64,000 nucleotides of DNA. Source: Ruegeria sediminis (GTDB lineage: Bacteria > Pseudomonadota > Alphaproteobacteria > Rhodobacterales > Rhodobacteraceae). A program made the translations under genes and the position numbers. How positions within the stretch are numbered: position 1 is the stretch's first letter; each line of letters begins with the position of its first letter. Of the stretch, positions 8,451 to 17,414 are shown piece by piece. The stretch covers positions 62,001 through 126,000 of the forward strand of contig NZ_VCPD01000008.1 of assembly GCF_005938215.1 (NCBI RefSeq). The letters run 5' to 3'. The notes under the pieces are model-generated. The model was not told where the DNA came from. It worked only from the letters and a program-made list of their open reading frames with translations, and searched no databases.

Positions 8451-10184
8451 ATGACCGAACGCCAAGACCTGAACACCGACGAGTTGAGCGTCGCCGCCTG
8501 GATTGCACGGACACTGAAAGCGCGGGGCGTTGACAGGATCTTCGGGCTGCAAGGCGGCCATATCCAACCGATCTGGGATCATGCGGCGCAGCTGGGGATC
8601 CGCATCATCGATGTTCGCGACGAGGGCGCGGCGGTGCACATGGCCCATGCCCACTCCGAGTTGACCGGGACTCTGGGCGTGGCAATGGCGACCGCCGGCC
8701 CCGGCGTCACCAACTGCGTAACCGGGATTGCGAATGCGTCGCTGGCCCGCGCGCCGGTTCTGCTGATCGGCGGCTGCACCTCGCGCCCGCAAGCCAACAT
8801 GGGACCGCTTCAGGACATTCCTCATGTGGACATCATGCGGCCCGTAACCCGCTATTCAAACACCGCGCGAGTGCCAGAACAGGTCATCCGCGAACTTGGC
8901 GACGCCATCGCTCACACCTTCGGCGACTTGAGCGAACCCGGTCCCAGCTACCTCGAGGTTCCCACGGACGTTCTGAGAACCCACGTGCCCGAGCACATGA
9001 TCCCAACTGACTGGATTGCGCCGCCGCAAACCCGCCGCGTGCGCCCGGAAACGGATCGAGTGGAAGAAGCGGTGGCGGCTATCCGTTCTGCCAAACGGCC
9101 GCTTGTCGTCAGCGGGCGCGGCGCACGCAATTGCGGCGATTCAATTGTAAGGTTCCTCGACACGATCAATGCGCTTTATCTGGACACGCAGGAAAGCCGC
9201 GGTTTGGTACCCTCTGATCATCCCTCGGTGGTTGGCGCGGTACGTGCCGCCGCAATGGGCCAGGCCGATTTGGTCATTACGCTGGGTCGAAAGCTTGACT
9301 ACCAGCTCGGCTTCGGTTCCCCCGCGGTTTTTCCCCAGGCACGTTTTCTGCGCGTCTCTGACACCACGGGCGAACTGATCGACAACCGCCGCGGCGCGCC
9401 TGAAATCCTTGCTCCGGTAGACATCGCGCTGGACGCGTTGACCGATGCGCTTGGCAATGATGTGGGCGCACGAGACGGCGACTGGCTTGACGGACTGCGT
9501 GGCAAGCATCGGGAACGGATCGCCAAAGGCGAAAACAACCCTGCCCCCAAAACCGGTAGTGACGGCAAGATACATCCTATGGCCGTGTTTGAGGCGATCA
9601 AGGCAGTCGCCGATCCGGATTACATCGCGGTCGCCGACGGTGGAGATCTTCTTAGTTTCGCGCGCGTTGGCCTTGCCGCCAGCACGTATCTCGACGCCGG
9701 AGCCTTCGGCTGCCTAGGTGTAGGCGTTCCCTTTGCCGTCGCCGCGGCGCTGGCCTGTCCCGACCGGCAGGTGATTTCCGTGAACGGCGACGGCGCCTAC
9801 GGGATCAACGCAATGGAAATCGACACGGCCGTACGTCACGGCGCCAAAGCCGTGTTCATCGTTTCGAACAATGCCGCGTGGAACATCGAACGCCACGACC
9901 AGGAATTCAACTATGGCGGTCGTGTCGTTGGAACGATGCTGCGCCACTCGGACTATGCCGCCATGGCGACGGCGCTGGGTGCCTATGGCGAGCGGGTCGA
10001 AGACCCGGCGGACCTGGCCGATGCGATCAAACGCGGACTGGAAAATGCTCCTGCTGTCATAGACGTCGTGACCTCCCAGCAGGCCGTTTCGTCGGATGCG
10101 CAGAAAGGGCTTGGCTTCGTGCCCGACTACCAGGCGCTGACCGCCTGGGACGATGCCGAGCGCAAGCGGCGCGAATTGGCGTGA
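8451..10184 (+). CDS. TPP-dependent lyase/decarboxylase, 2-hydroxyacyl-CoA lyase/acetolactate synthase-like
   Basis: A 577-residue enzyme with the three-domain architecture of the acetolactate synthase family. The N-terminal PYR domain has the cofactor-activating glutamate (Glu58 in DVRDEGAAVHMA) and TAGPGVTN. A central Rossmann-like domain follows. The C-terminal PP domain has NGDGAYG at about 445-451 and NN at about 475, the Mg/TPP motif. Family members include acetolactate synthase, oxalyl-CoA decarboxylase and 2-hydroxyacyl-CoA lyase. The company of an acyl-CoA synthetase and acyl-CoA dehydrogenase favours an acyl-CoA substrate, for example cleavage to formyl-CoA and an aldehyde, with the two aldehyde dehydrogenases at 12634-15601 as possible partners. 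This is inference. There is no small regulatory ALS subunit nearby. Confidence 0.8.
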   Translation: MTERQDLNTDELSVAAWIARTLKARGVDRIFGLQGGHIQPIWDHAAQLGIRIIDVRDEGAAVHMAHAHSELTGTLGVAMATAGPGVTNCVTGIANASLARAPVLLIGGCTSRPQANMGPLQDIPHVDIMRPVTRYSNTARVPEQVIRELGDAIAHTFGDLSEPGPSYLEVPTDVLRTHVPEHMIPTDWIAPPQTRRVRPETDRVEEAVAAIRSAKRPLVVSGRGARNCGDSIVRFLDTINALYLDTQESRGLVPSDHPSVVGAVRAAAMGQADLVITLGRKLDYQLGFGSPAVFPQARFLRVSDTTGELIDNRRGAPEILAPVDIALDALTDALGNDVGARDGDWLDGLRGKHRERIAKGENNPAPKTGSDGKIHPMAVFEAIKAVADPDYIAVADGGDLLSFARVGLAASTYLDAGAFGCLGVGVPFAVAAALACPDRQVISVNGDGAYGINAMEIDTAVRHGAKAVFIVSNNAAWNIERHDQEFNYGGRVVGTMLRHSDYAAMATALGAYGERVEDPADLADAIKRGLENAPAVIDVVTSQQAVSSDAQKGLGFVPDYQALTAWDDAERKRRELA

Positions 10185-10276
10185 AAACAGGCCCGGTCCA
10201 AAACGCACGTCAGAAACACAGGAGCGGATGCCGCTGTGTACCAGAGGCATTCTTTGTCGACCAGTGAGGTATTTTC

Positions 10277-11485
10277 ATGGATTTCACCATTTCCCCCCGT
10301 ATCGAAGACTATCGCGCCCGCATCGCCCGTTTCGTCGAAGACAATGTCTTACCCTTGGAAGAAGACCGGGCGCACTACGACGCCCATGAAAACATCCGCC
10401 TTGATGCGCTGGAGCACCTGCGAGAAAAGGCGCGCGCCGAAGGGTTGTGGTGTCTTCAGTTGAAAGAGGAAACCGGTGGTCAGGGGTTCGGCAAGGTCGG
10501 GATGGCCGTCTGTTACGAGGAAATGAACCGCTCGATCTTCGGCCCGGCGGTCTTCAACTCGGCCGCCCCGGATGATGGCAACATGATGGTGCTTGAACTG
10601 GCCGCGACCGACACACAAAAAGAACGTTGGCTGCAGCCCATCGTCCAGGGCAAGGTCCGCTCGGCCTTCGTGATGACCGAACCGCATCCCGGATCCGGCT
10701 CGGATCCCGCGGGCATGATGCTGACCACCGCTAAGAAAACAGGCGGCAAATATGTCATCCGGGGTCGCAAGTGGTTCATCACAGGAGCCGCTGAAGCAGA
10801 TCATTTCATTCTGGTTGCCCGCACGTCGGACGATCCGCGCAAGGGGCTGACGGCCTTTCTGCACCACCAAGACTCCCCTGGGTTTCGTATCGACCGGCGG
10901 ATTCCGATCATGGGACCGGAAGAGCATGGCGGTCATTGCGAGATCGTCTACGAAGGCATGGAGGTCCCGGCCGAAGATGTCCTGTTGGCAGAGGGCGACG
11001 GCTTGAAGCTGACCCAAATGCGCTTGGGTCCCGCGCGGTTGACCCATTGCATGCGCTGGCTCGGACTGTCAAAGCGGTGCGTCGAAATCGCCAACACATA
11101 TGCCCACGAGCGTTTCGCCTTTGGCACCCGGTTATCCAGCCGCGAAAGCATCCAGATGATGCTGGGCGATTTGGCCATGCAGATCGAAGTGGGCCGGCTT
11201 TTGGTGATGAAGGCCGCCTGGGCGCTTGATCAAGGCAGCTATGCCCGCAAGGAAGTCTCGATGGCCAAAGTCCACGTCGCCAACCTTTTGCACAATGCAG
11301 CGGACGTGGCCATCCAGATCAACGGTGCGCGGGGCTATTCCAAGGACACGGTGCTGGAATGGATCTACCGCTATGCAAGGCAGGCACGGCTGGTCGACGG
11401 CGCCGACGAGGTGCACAAGATGGTTCTGCACCGCAGCCTCGAAAAGGAAGGGCGTGGCTTCTGGACTTGGGAGGCCGGATCGTGA
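10277..11485 (+). CDS. Acyl-CoA dehydrogenase (ACAD10/11- or LvaC-like context)
   Basis: A 402-residue FAD flavoprotein of the acyl-CoA dehydrogenase family. It has the usual N-terminal helical domain, a beta domain with [17 protein letters not shown] (FAD/substrate contact) and [10 protein letters not shown], and a C-terminal helical domain ending in [19 protein letters not shown] and [12 protein letters not shown]. The GADEVHK ending resembles the ACAD10/11 subgroup. The start has GAGG eight bases upstream. The stop overlaps the GTG start of an APH-type kinase (GTGA). In vertebrate ACAD10/11 these two activities are fused, and in levulinate catabolism (LvaA/LvaC) they cooperate to phosphorylate and eliminate a 4-hydroxyl group from 4-hydroxyacyl-CoA. 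A similar reaction is proposed here. Confidence 0.9.
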   Translation: MDFTISPRIEDYRARIARFVEDNVLPLEEDRAHYDAHENIRLDALEHLREKARAEGLWCLQLKEETGGQGFGKVGMAVCYEEMNRSIFGPAVFNSAAPDDGNMMVLELAATDTQKERWLQPIVQGKVRSAFVMTEPHPGSGSDPAGMMLTTAKKTGGKYVIRGRKWFITGAAEADHFILVARTSDDPRKGLTAFLHHQDSPGFRIDRRIPIMGPEEHGGHCEIVYEGMEVPAEDVLLAEGDGLKLTQMRLGPARLTHCMRWLGLSKRCVEIANTYAHERFAFGTRLSSRESIQMMLGDLAMQIEVGRLLVMKAAWALDQGSYARKEVSMAKVHVANLLHNAADVAIQINGARGYSKDTVLEWIYRYARQARLVDGADEVHKMVLHRSLEKEGRGFWTWEAGS

Positions 11486-12528
11486 CAGCGGCGGACGTCA
11501 CCGACAATCTGGATTTCGAGGCAGCAACACTGGGTCAGTTCCTGACACTCCGCCTTGGCCCCGATGGCGGCACCTTCAAATTGAACCGGATCGGCGGAGG
11601 GCAATCCAATCCGACCTATTTCCTCGACTGGAACGACCGCCGGTTGGTCCTGCGCAAGCAGCCCAAGGGTCCGATCCTGAATGGCGCCCACGCGATCGAT
11701 CGCGAGTATCGAGTGCTTGAGGCGCTTGTCGCTACGGATGTTCCGGTACCGACGCCCGTGCTTTTTAATGCGGACACCTCGCCCCTTGGCACGCCGTTCT
11801 ACCTGATGGATAGGGTCGAAGGCCGGATCTTCACCGACACGTCCCTCGCCGACGTCTCGCCCAACGAACGGCTGCTGATCTGGATGGCGGCAGCAGAAGC
11901 CATGGCCGCGATGCACGCGATCCGGCCCGAGTCGGTCGGCCTCGCTGATTTCGGGCGACCGGGCAATTATTTCGAACGTCAGATCGCACGATGGGATCGG
12001 CAATACCGTGCGTCGCCTTCCCGGCGAATTCAGCCAATCGAGCAACTGCATCGCTGGCTCGAGAACAATATTCCAGCCGACGACGGAGCCGTCGCACTTT
12101 GCCATGGGGACTTCCGGTTGGGAAACCTGATGTTCCACCCTACCGAGCCGCGTGTCGTCGCGATCCTTGATTGGGAACTCTCGACGCTCGGGCATCCCCT
12201 GGCAGATCTGGGTTTCTGCTGCATGCCCTGGCATTGCTCACCTGACGAGTATGGCGGACTGCTGGGGATTGATCTGGATGCGATGAAGCTTCCGACCGAG
12301 GCCGATTTCTTCGCGCGTTATCTTCGCGCACGTCCGGACTCCGCGCCACTTTTGCCCTTCCACAAAGCGTTCGCGCTTTATCGCTTTGCGGTCATCTTCG
12401 TCGGGATATCGGACCGGGCGCTTGCCGGAAGCGCTGCCGACCCCGACGCTGCCAAACTTGCTCCTCTGGCCGAGCGTTTCGCGATACGTGGTTTGGAAAT
12501 CGCAAATGCCCAGCCGCACGAGACCTGA
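11482..12528 (+). CDS. APH-family phosphotransferase, probable hydroxyacyl-CoA kinase
   Basis: A 348-residue kinase-like protein of the aminoglycoside phosphotransferase fold. The GTG at 11482, overlapping the ACAD stop, gives the family's normal length; an in-frame ATG at 11359 would lie deep inside the ACAD gene. Motifs: a glycine-rich nucleotide loop GGGQSNPTY, the lysine in LVLRKQPKG, the catalytic Brenner loop [12 protein letters not shown] (His, Asp, Asn) and the metal-binding Asp in [13 protein letters not shown]. The fusion partner logic of ACAD10/11 and the LvaA/LvaC system points to phosphorylation of a 4-hydroxyacyl-CoA ahead of elimination by the neighbouring dehydrogenase. Direct antibiotic phosphorylation is unlikely in this context. 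Confidence 0.88.
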   Translation: MTAADVTDNLDFEAATLGQFLTLRLGPDGGTFKLNRIGGGQSNPTYFLDWNDRRLVLRKQPKGPILNGAHAIDREYRVLEALVATDVPVPTPVLFNADTSPLGTPFYLMDRVEGRIFTDTSLADVSPNERLLIWMAAAEAMAAMHAIRPESVGLADFGRPGNYFERQIARWDRQYRASPSRRIQPIEQLHRWLENNIPADDGAVALCHGDFRLGNLMFHPTEPRVVAILDWELSTLGHPLADLGFCCMPWHCSPDEYGGLLGIDLDAMKLPTEADFFARYLRARPDSAPLLPFHKAFALYRFAVIFVGISDRALAGSAADPDAAKLAPLAERFAIRGLEIANAQPHET

Positions 12529-12607
12529 GTTTGAGTTGACCGTTTCGCCCCCTCGGCTCCGAAGGCCAAACGCAAAAATACATTTGCCTGGCTAAGTTTG
12601 CGCAGTC

Positions 12608-12628
12608 AAAATCGCCAAAGGCGATTTT
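12608..12628. terminator. Bidirectional intrinsic terminator between convergent genes
   Basis: A perfect 9-base-pair hairpin, AAAATCGCC (12608-12616), loop AAA, GGCGATTTT (12620-12628). The A and T tracts are on opposite arms, so it can work for both the kinase gene ending at 12528 and the aldehyde dehydrogenase gene ending at 12634 on the other strand. Confidence 0.75.
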
Positions 12629-12633
12629 ACATG

Positions 12634-14112
12634 TCAGCCGTGTTTGACGACGAGAGTGCGCGTCGTGGAATAGTCGTAAAGTGCGGCAAAGCCCTTTTCG
12701 CGCCCGTGGCCGGACTTCTTCATCCCTCCGAAGGGCAGTTCGACACCGCCACCGGAGGCATAGTCATTCACAAAGACCTGCCCGGCACCGATGCGGCGGG
12801 CCACGCGGATCGCCCGCGACGCGTCGCCGGACCATACCCCGGCCATAAGGCCGTAGTCGGTGCCGTTTGCAAGCGTCACCGCGTCTTCTTCGTTTTCAAA
12901 AGTCATGAGCGCGAGGATGGGGCCGAAGATTTCCTCGCGCGCGATCGGGTGGTCACGTGGTACCGGGCCATAGACGCGGGGCGGCACGAAATAACCCTCG
13001 GGCGCCGCTCCTTCGTCGATGCGTCCCTCTGCAACCATCGGCACGCAGGCTTCTTCGGCTAGACCGCAGAACCGCTCGACCCGCCGTTTCTGCGTTGCGT
13101 TGATGACCGGTCCAAGGTCCCGGTCGCTCTCCGGTGGTCCGGCACGCAACACTGAAAAGGCGTCGCGCAGCCGCCCGGCCAGTTCCTCGGCCAATGCGAT
13201 TTCGACCAGCACCCGCGATCCGGCCGAGCAAGTCTGCCCCGCGTTCTGAACGATCGACGCCACGACAACCGGAACAACCGCGTCGAGGTCCGCGTCGGCG
13301 AAGATGATCTGCGGTGACTTGCCTCCGAGTTCCAAGATGCAACCCGAATGATTTCGAGCTGCCGCGATCTGCACCAACGTGCCGACCTCCGGACTGCCAG
13401 TGAAAGACAGGAAATCGACACCGCGATGCGCCGCAAGCGCGGCTCCCGCCGCCTCTCCCCTCCCCGGCACCACGTTGATCGCGCCGGCGGGAAAGCCAGC
13501 TTCACGCGCCAGCTCCGCCAGTTCCAGCACGGTCAGGCAGGCGTCCTCGGCCGGCTTCAACACGGTCGCGTTGCCCATGGCCAGTGCTGGCGCCAACGTC
13601 CTGCCGAACATCTGGGCCGGGTAGTTCCAGGGAATGATGTGACCGGTTACGCCATGCGGCACCCGTTCCGAAAGCGCGATCTGTCCGTTTGAATAAGGGA
13701 TGGTCTGGCCATGCACTTTGTCGGTGGCTCCGCCATAATATTCAAAGTAGCGCGCCGCGGCAGCGATGTCGCTCCTCGCCTGACCGATCGGCTTGCCTGT
13801 ATCGCGAGCTTCGAGTGCTGCAAGCGCCTCGGAGTCCTTGTTGATAAGGTGCGACAATCGGGTCAACAGCCTGCCCCTCTCCAACGCCGCCAGCTTTCCC
13901 CATTCGCCTGCGAGCGCACGCCTGGCTGCCGTGACGGCAGCTTCTATGTCGCGGGCGTCCCCGGCGGCTATGCGGGCAAAAACCTTTCCGGTCGCGGGCT
14001 CAACCAAGTCGAGCGACTTGCCCGACGCGGAAGGGCGCCACGCATTGTCGATGAACACCTGGCCTTGTGCGATCGTGGCTTTGGCCGCTGCTGAGCCGCC
14101 TCGCACGTTCAT
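12634..14112 (-). CDS. NAD(P)-dependent aldehyde dehydrogenase
   Basis: A 492-residue ALDH superfamily enzyme that would oxidise an aldehyde to its acid. The general base Glu261 lies in CILELGGKSPQ and the nucleophile Cys295 in NAGQTCSAGSR. The cofactor region IIPWNYPAQ (oxyanion Asn) and FTGSPEVG are also present. The C terminus PFGGMKKSGHGREKGFAAL matches betaine-aldehyde/aromatic-aldehyde type ALDHs. It is the last gene of a four-gene minus-strand unit (SDR, GST, ALDH, ALDH) and lies 28 bases after the second ALDH gene. The pair is not a recent tandem copy, since they differ throughout while keeping motif spacing. Confidence 0.93.
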   Translation of the reverse strand: MNVRGGSAAAKATIAQGQVFIDNAWRPSASGKSLDLVEPATGKVFARIAAGDARDIEAAVTAARRALAGEWGKLAALERGRLLTRLSHLINKDSEALAALEARDTGKPIGQARSDIAAAARYFEYYGGATDKVHGQTIPYSNGQIALSERVPHGVTGHIIPWNYPAQMFGRTLAPALAMGNATVLKPAEDACLTVLELAELAREAGFPAGAINVVPGRGEAAGAALAAHRGVDFLSFTGSPEVGTLVQIAAARNHSGCILELGGKSPQIIFADADLDAVVPVVVASIVQNAGQTCSAGSRVLVEIALAEELAGRLRDAFSVLRAGPPESDRDLGPVINATQKRRVERFCGLAEEACVPMVAEGRIDEGAAPEGYFVPPRVYGPVPRDHPIAREEIFGPILALMTFENEEDAVTLANGTDYGLMAGVWSGDASRAIRVARRIGAGQVFVNDYASGGGVELPFGGMKKSGHGREKGFAALYDYSTTRTLVVKHG

Positions 14113-14140
14113 GGTTGCCCTCCGGTCTTGCGGTTGAGTT

Positions 14141-15601
14141 TCAGATTTTCACGGTCACGGTCTTCAGGTGGGAATAGTGGTGAATCGCTTCGATCCCCTT
14201 CTCGCGCCCGTAGCCGCTGTTCTTGTGGCCACCGAAAGGCGTCTGAACCGACATTGTATTCCAGACGTTGACGAAGATTTGCCCGGCGTCGATCCGGTCG
14301 GCGACCCGCAGGGCGCGGCTGATGTCGCGGCTCCAGACGGTACCGATCAGTCCATAGTCGCTGTCGTTGGCAATTCGGACGGCGTCATCTTCGGTGTCGA
14401 AAGGGATCGCGACGCCGACCGGGCCAAAGATCTCTTCCTGAGCGATGCGCATGGTGTTTTCGACATCGGCATAGACGGTGGGCTTGACATAAAAGCCACC
14501 TTCCGAACCTTCGACCCGCGCCACTCCGCCGCCCGCGACAAGACGTGCGCCGTCTTCCTCGGCGACCTTGAAATAGCTTTGGACGCGTTGGTATTGAGCA
14601 GGCGTGATGATGGGTCCAAGGTTTTCGCCGGGCACGATCTTGTCAATCTCGGCGGCGACTTTCTCCATGAACGTCGCATAGATCGACCGCTGCACCAGAA
14701 TTCGCGTTCCGGCCGAGCAGACCTGACCCGCGTTCAGCGTGAAACCCTTTACGGCCTCGGCCGCGGCCGTGTCGAGATCGGCATCCTCGAACACGATATT
14801 GGCCGACTTGCCGCCCAGTTCCAGTGTCAGGGGGATGATCCGTTCTGCGGCGATCCGACCGATGGCGCGGCCCACGCCGACCGAACCGGTAAAGGCCACC
14901 TTGCGCACGTCGTCATGGCGGACAATGGCCTCGCCAACCTCAATACCTGTGCCCAGAACAATGTTAATGACGCCGTTCGGAAAGCCGACCTCTGACGCCA
15001 GGCGCGCCATTTCGACTGTCGTCTGCGAGGTGATCTCGGACGGTTTTGCGACCACGACGTTGCCGGCGACCAGCGCCGGCGCGATGGCGCGCGCCGCCTG
15101 GTTCAACGGCAGGTTCCACGGCGTGATAACGCCGATGACGCCGTATGGCTCGCGCTTGGTAAAGACGTGCTGATCGGGGGCCACGTCCAGAACGTCTCCG
15201 GTCGGCAAGTAGACGAGGCTGCCGTAGAACTCGAAATACTGTGCGCTGCCCTCGATCTCAGCTAGGGCGCCAGCCATCGGCTTGCCCGTGTCGGCGCGCT
15301 CCAGTTCCGCAAGTCGATCCTTGTTCGCACGGAGCGCCTGCGCAAGCGCCTGCATCAGCCTTCCACGTTCGGCAGCGGGAAAACGGCGCCATCCCTCCTT
15401 GGCCCGGCTTGCTGCCGAAACGGCGGCCGCCACGTCTTCGGCGTTGCCCGATGCCACCTTCAGCGCCGGCTCGCCCGTCATCGGATTGACCGTTTCAAGA
15501 TACTTGCCGCCTGACGACTTGACGGAAGCACCGTCGATCCAATGGTCGAGGTGACTGAGCTGCGTGTCGGTGTCCTTGCTGAGCGTCGCCTGGTTGGTCA
15601 T
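14141..15601 (-). CDS. NAD(P)-dependent aldehyde dehydrogenase
   Basis: A 486-residue aldehyde dehydrogenase. I take the ATG at 15601, which follows AAGAGG and gives normal length; an in-frame start at 15706 would add 35 residues and overlap the GST gene. Catalytic Glu261 is in LTLELGGKSAN and Cys295 in NAGQVCSAGTR, the same numbering as the neighbouring ALDH. VITPWNLPLNQ and FTGSVGVG form the cofactor site. The terminal PFGGHKNSGYGREKG is typical of broad ALDHs such as gamma-aminobutyraldehyde or aromatic aldehyde dehydrogenases. It is likely co-transcribed with the upstream SDR and GST genes, so alcohol -> aldehyde -> acid oxidation is a reasonable reading. Confidence 0.92.
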   Translation of the reverse strand: MTNQATLSKDTDTQLSHLDHWIDGASVKSSGGKYLETVNPMTGEPALKVASGNAEDVAAAVSAASRAKEGWRRFPAAERGRLMQALAQALRANKDRLAELERADTGKPMAGALAEIEGSAQYFEFYGSLVYLPTGDVLDVAPDQHVFTKREPYGVIGVITPWNLPLNQAARAIAPALVAGNVVVAKPSEITSQTTVEMARLASEVGFPNGVINIVLGTGIEVGEAIVRHDDVRKVAFTGSVGVGRAIGRIAAERIIPLTLELGGKSANIVFEDADLDTAAAEAVKGFTLNAGQVCSAGTRILVQRSIYATFMEKVAAEIDKIVPGENLGPIITPAQYQRVQSYFKVAEEDGARLVAGGGVARVEGSEGGFYVKPTVYADVENTMRIAQEEIFGPVGVAIPFDTEDDAVRIANDSDYGLIGTVWSRDISRALRVADRIDAGQIFVNVWNTMSVQTPFGGHKNSGYGREKGIEAIHHYSHLKTVTVKI

Positions 15602-15648
15602 GAGAAGCCTCTTGAATTCGGATCGGGTTGGTTGCTTGAGATATGCAA

Positions 15649-16245
15649 TCAAACGTAGGGCATGGTGGCCTCGACCGAAGGCCGGCCTTTCTGCCGTTCG
15701 CGCCACGCACGCAGGTTTGGCAGTTCGGCAAGCCAGTCGCGGTCGGTGAATCGGAAGGTGATGTAATCCAGTGCCGTGACGGCCGCGAAATTGGCGATGT
15801 CGGGCCGATCGTCGAAATCGCGAGGCAAGTTGGCGTCGAGCCGTGCAAGACCGTCAGCCATGGTGCGGTACCTTTTCGAGCCGACCATGTCAGTATCGAA
15901 ATTGTCGCTCGATTTACGCCCGATGATGATCGCCGTCGCGGCTTCCGTCGCGCCAAGCGCCGGCGCCGCGATGGCGAGCGTGGCGGCCAGATCCTCCGAC
16001 GGAAAGACCGACGGCTCCGCGATGTCGTCGAGATAACGCAAGATCAGGTGCGCCTCGGCGATGACATGTCCTTCGTCGGTCACGAGGGTTGGCACCCGAC
16101 CCGCCGGATTTGCCTTGAGAAACGCCTTGGGATCGGCCCATGGATCGACGATCTCCAGTTCGACCCTATCGCTCAGCCCCTTCTCTTCGATGGCGAGCCG
16201 TACCAGTCGAACAAAGGGCGAAGTGGTGTTGATGTAGAGATGCAT
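15649..16245 (-). CDS. Glutathione S-transferase family protein
   Basis: A 198-residue soluble protein with the two-domain GST fold. The N-terminal thioredoxin-like domain (1-80) starts MHLYINTTSPFVRLVRLA, where the Ser/Thr near residue 9 would contact glutathione. It contains the cis-proline segment NPAGRVPTLV and the gamma-Glu-binding IAEAHLILRYL. The C-terminal helical domain contains DRPDIANFAAVTALDY. It sits nine bases after the SDR gene in one operon with two ALDHs. GST with SDR and ALDH suggests detoxification or ether/thiol chemistry on an aromatic or aldehyde substrate, but the reaction is unknown. Confidence 0.85.
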   Translation of the reverse strand: MHLYINTTSPFVRLVRLAIEEKGLSDRVELEIVDPWADPKAFLKANPAGRVPTLVTDEGHVIAEAHLILRYLDDIAEPSVFPSEDLAATLAIAAPALGATEAATAIIIGRKSSDNFDTDMVGSKRYRTMADGLARLDANLPRDFDDRPDIANFAAVTALDYITFRFTDRDWLAELPNLRAWRERQKGRPSVEATMPYV

Positions 16246-16254
16246 GGAAAGCCC

Positions 16255-17052
16255 TCATTTCACCTTGAGCGTGATGCCGCCATCGACGACAAGTTCGATG
16301 CCGGTGATGAACTTTGCCTCGTCCGAGGCAAGGAAAACAGACGCCCAGGCCACGTCCCAAGCGTCGCCCATATGGCCAAGCGGCACCAGCGCGTCGCGCT
16401 GGCGAACCATTTCCTCGGTCGATCCGTATACGTCGGTGACATTTCCCATATGGATGAGCGGCGTGTTCATCAGCCCCGGAAGGATCGAGTTGCAACGAAT
16501 ACCCTTGGGACCGTAGTTCAGTGCTATGTCGCGGGTAAAGGCGTTCACCGCACCTTTCGACGCCGAATAGCTGATGCAGGAATATCCCAGCGAGTGGGTC
16601 GAGGCGATGGACGAGATGTTGATGATCGAACCGCCCCCCTGCCTGGTCATGATCGGCAGGATATGGCGGCAGGTCAGGTAGATCGACTTGACGTTGATCG
16701 CCATCAGCCGGTCCCATTGCGCCTCGGTCAGATCCTCGGGCCCGCCCGGATCGATGATGCCGACATTGTTGTGCAGCACGTCGATGCGTCCGAATTTCTC
16801 CATCGCCGATGCCACGGCGGCCTCAACCTGATCTGGCTTGGCTACGTCGCAGACGGCAGTTTCAACCGTGCCGCCTTCACTGCGGATGATCTCAGCGGTT
16901 TCCTCCAGGGCTTCCGGCTTCAGATCGAGTGCAAAGACCTTGGCGCCTTCGCGGGCAAAGGCCACCGCGGCCGCCTTGCCATTGCCCCAGCCCGGTCCGA
17001 TCGAACCAGCGCCCGTTACGAAAACCACCTTGTCCCTCAAGCGATCGCCCAT
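16255..17052 (-). CDS. Short-chain dehydrogenase/reductase (SDR), classical type
   Basis: A 265-residue NAD(P)-dependent oxidoreductase. The cofactor glycine motif is expanded (VTGAGSIGPGWGNGKA, about residues 12-27, instead of the usual TGxxxGIG), as seen in a minority of SDRs. HNNVG, the catalytic Ser in ISSIASTHS and YSASK (Tyr/Lys) are present. The C-terminal FITGIELVVDGG is standard. The gene is the first of a four-gene minus-strand operon and is read divergently from the LivJ-type gene at 17415. The substrate is unknown; the downstream aldehyde dehydrogenases suggest an alcohol. Confidence 0.92.
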   Translation of the reverse strand: MGDRLRDKVVFVTGAGSIGPGWGNGKAAAVAFAREGAKVFALDLKPEALEETAEIIRSEGGTVETAVCDVAKPDQVEAAVASAMEKFGRIDVLHNNVGIIDPGGPEDLTEAQWDRLMAINVKSIYLTCRHILPIMTRQGGGSIINISSIASTHSLGYSCISYSASKGAVNAFTRDIALNYGPKGIRCNSILPGLMNTPLIHMGNVTDVYGSTEEMVRQRDALVPLGHMGDAWDVAWASVFLASDEAKFITGIELVVDGGITLKVK

Positions 17053-17414
17053 CGCGACATTCCCTAATTTAATTGATCCGTTTCCGGGGAATACTCGCCG
17101 GGAAACCGCACCGGCGCAAATACCGGTGCAGTCTAAGCGTCATAGATTTTTTCTATATCGAAGCCGAGGAACCAATCGTCTCGCTCAATTCAAGGCAAGC
17201 AAGTTGGGATAATTAGCGGAACAGTTGGTCAGCGACCTTGTTATCGGGCGCGCGCCCGGCCCCGATATAGGGAAATCGTATAAGAGACATGGAAATTCGC
17301 TATTTGTTGGCTCCGCCTCAGCAATTGCATTCTGACGCCGCCGGATCATGGACGGACTAAAGACGTGCAAGACCCCGACCGTTCCGGACCATTGCAGTCA
17401 CCTGGAGGAGACCC
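17053..17414. promoter_or_regulatory. Divergent intergenic region between the SDR and ABC operons
   Basis: 362 bases without a gene separate two divergent operons, so promoters for both must lie here. The region is more A+T-rich than its surroundings around 17130-17160 and 17200-17330, with TTATACG on the minus strand near 17280 and TATATCG near 17155. I could not define -35/-10 pairs with confidence. The strong ribosome site CTGGAGGAGACCC directly precedes the binding-protein start at 17415. Confidence 0.45.
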
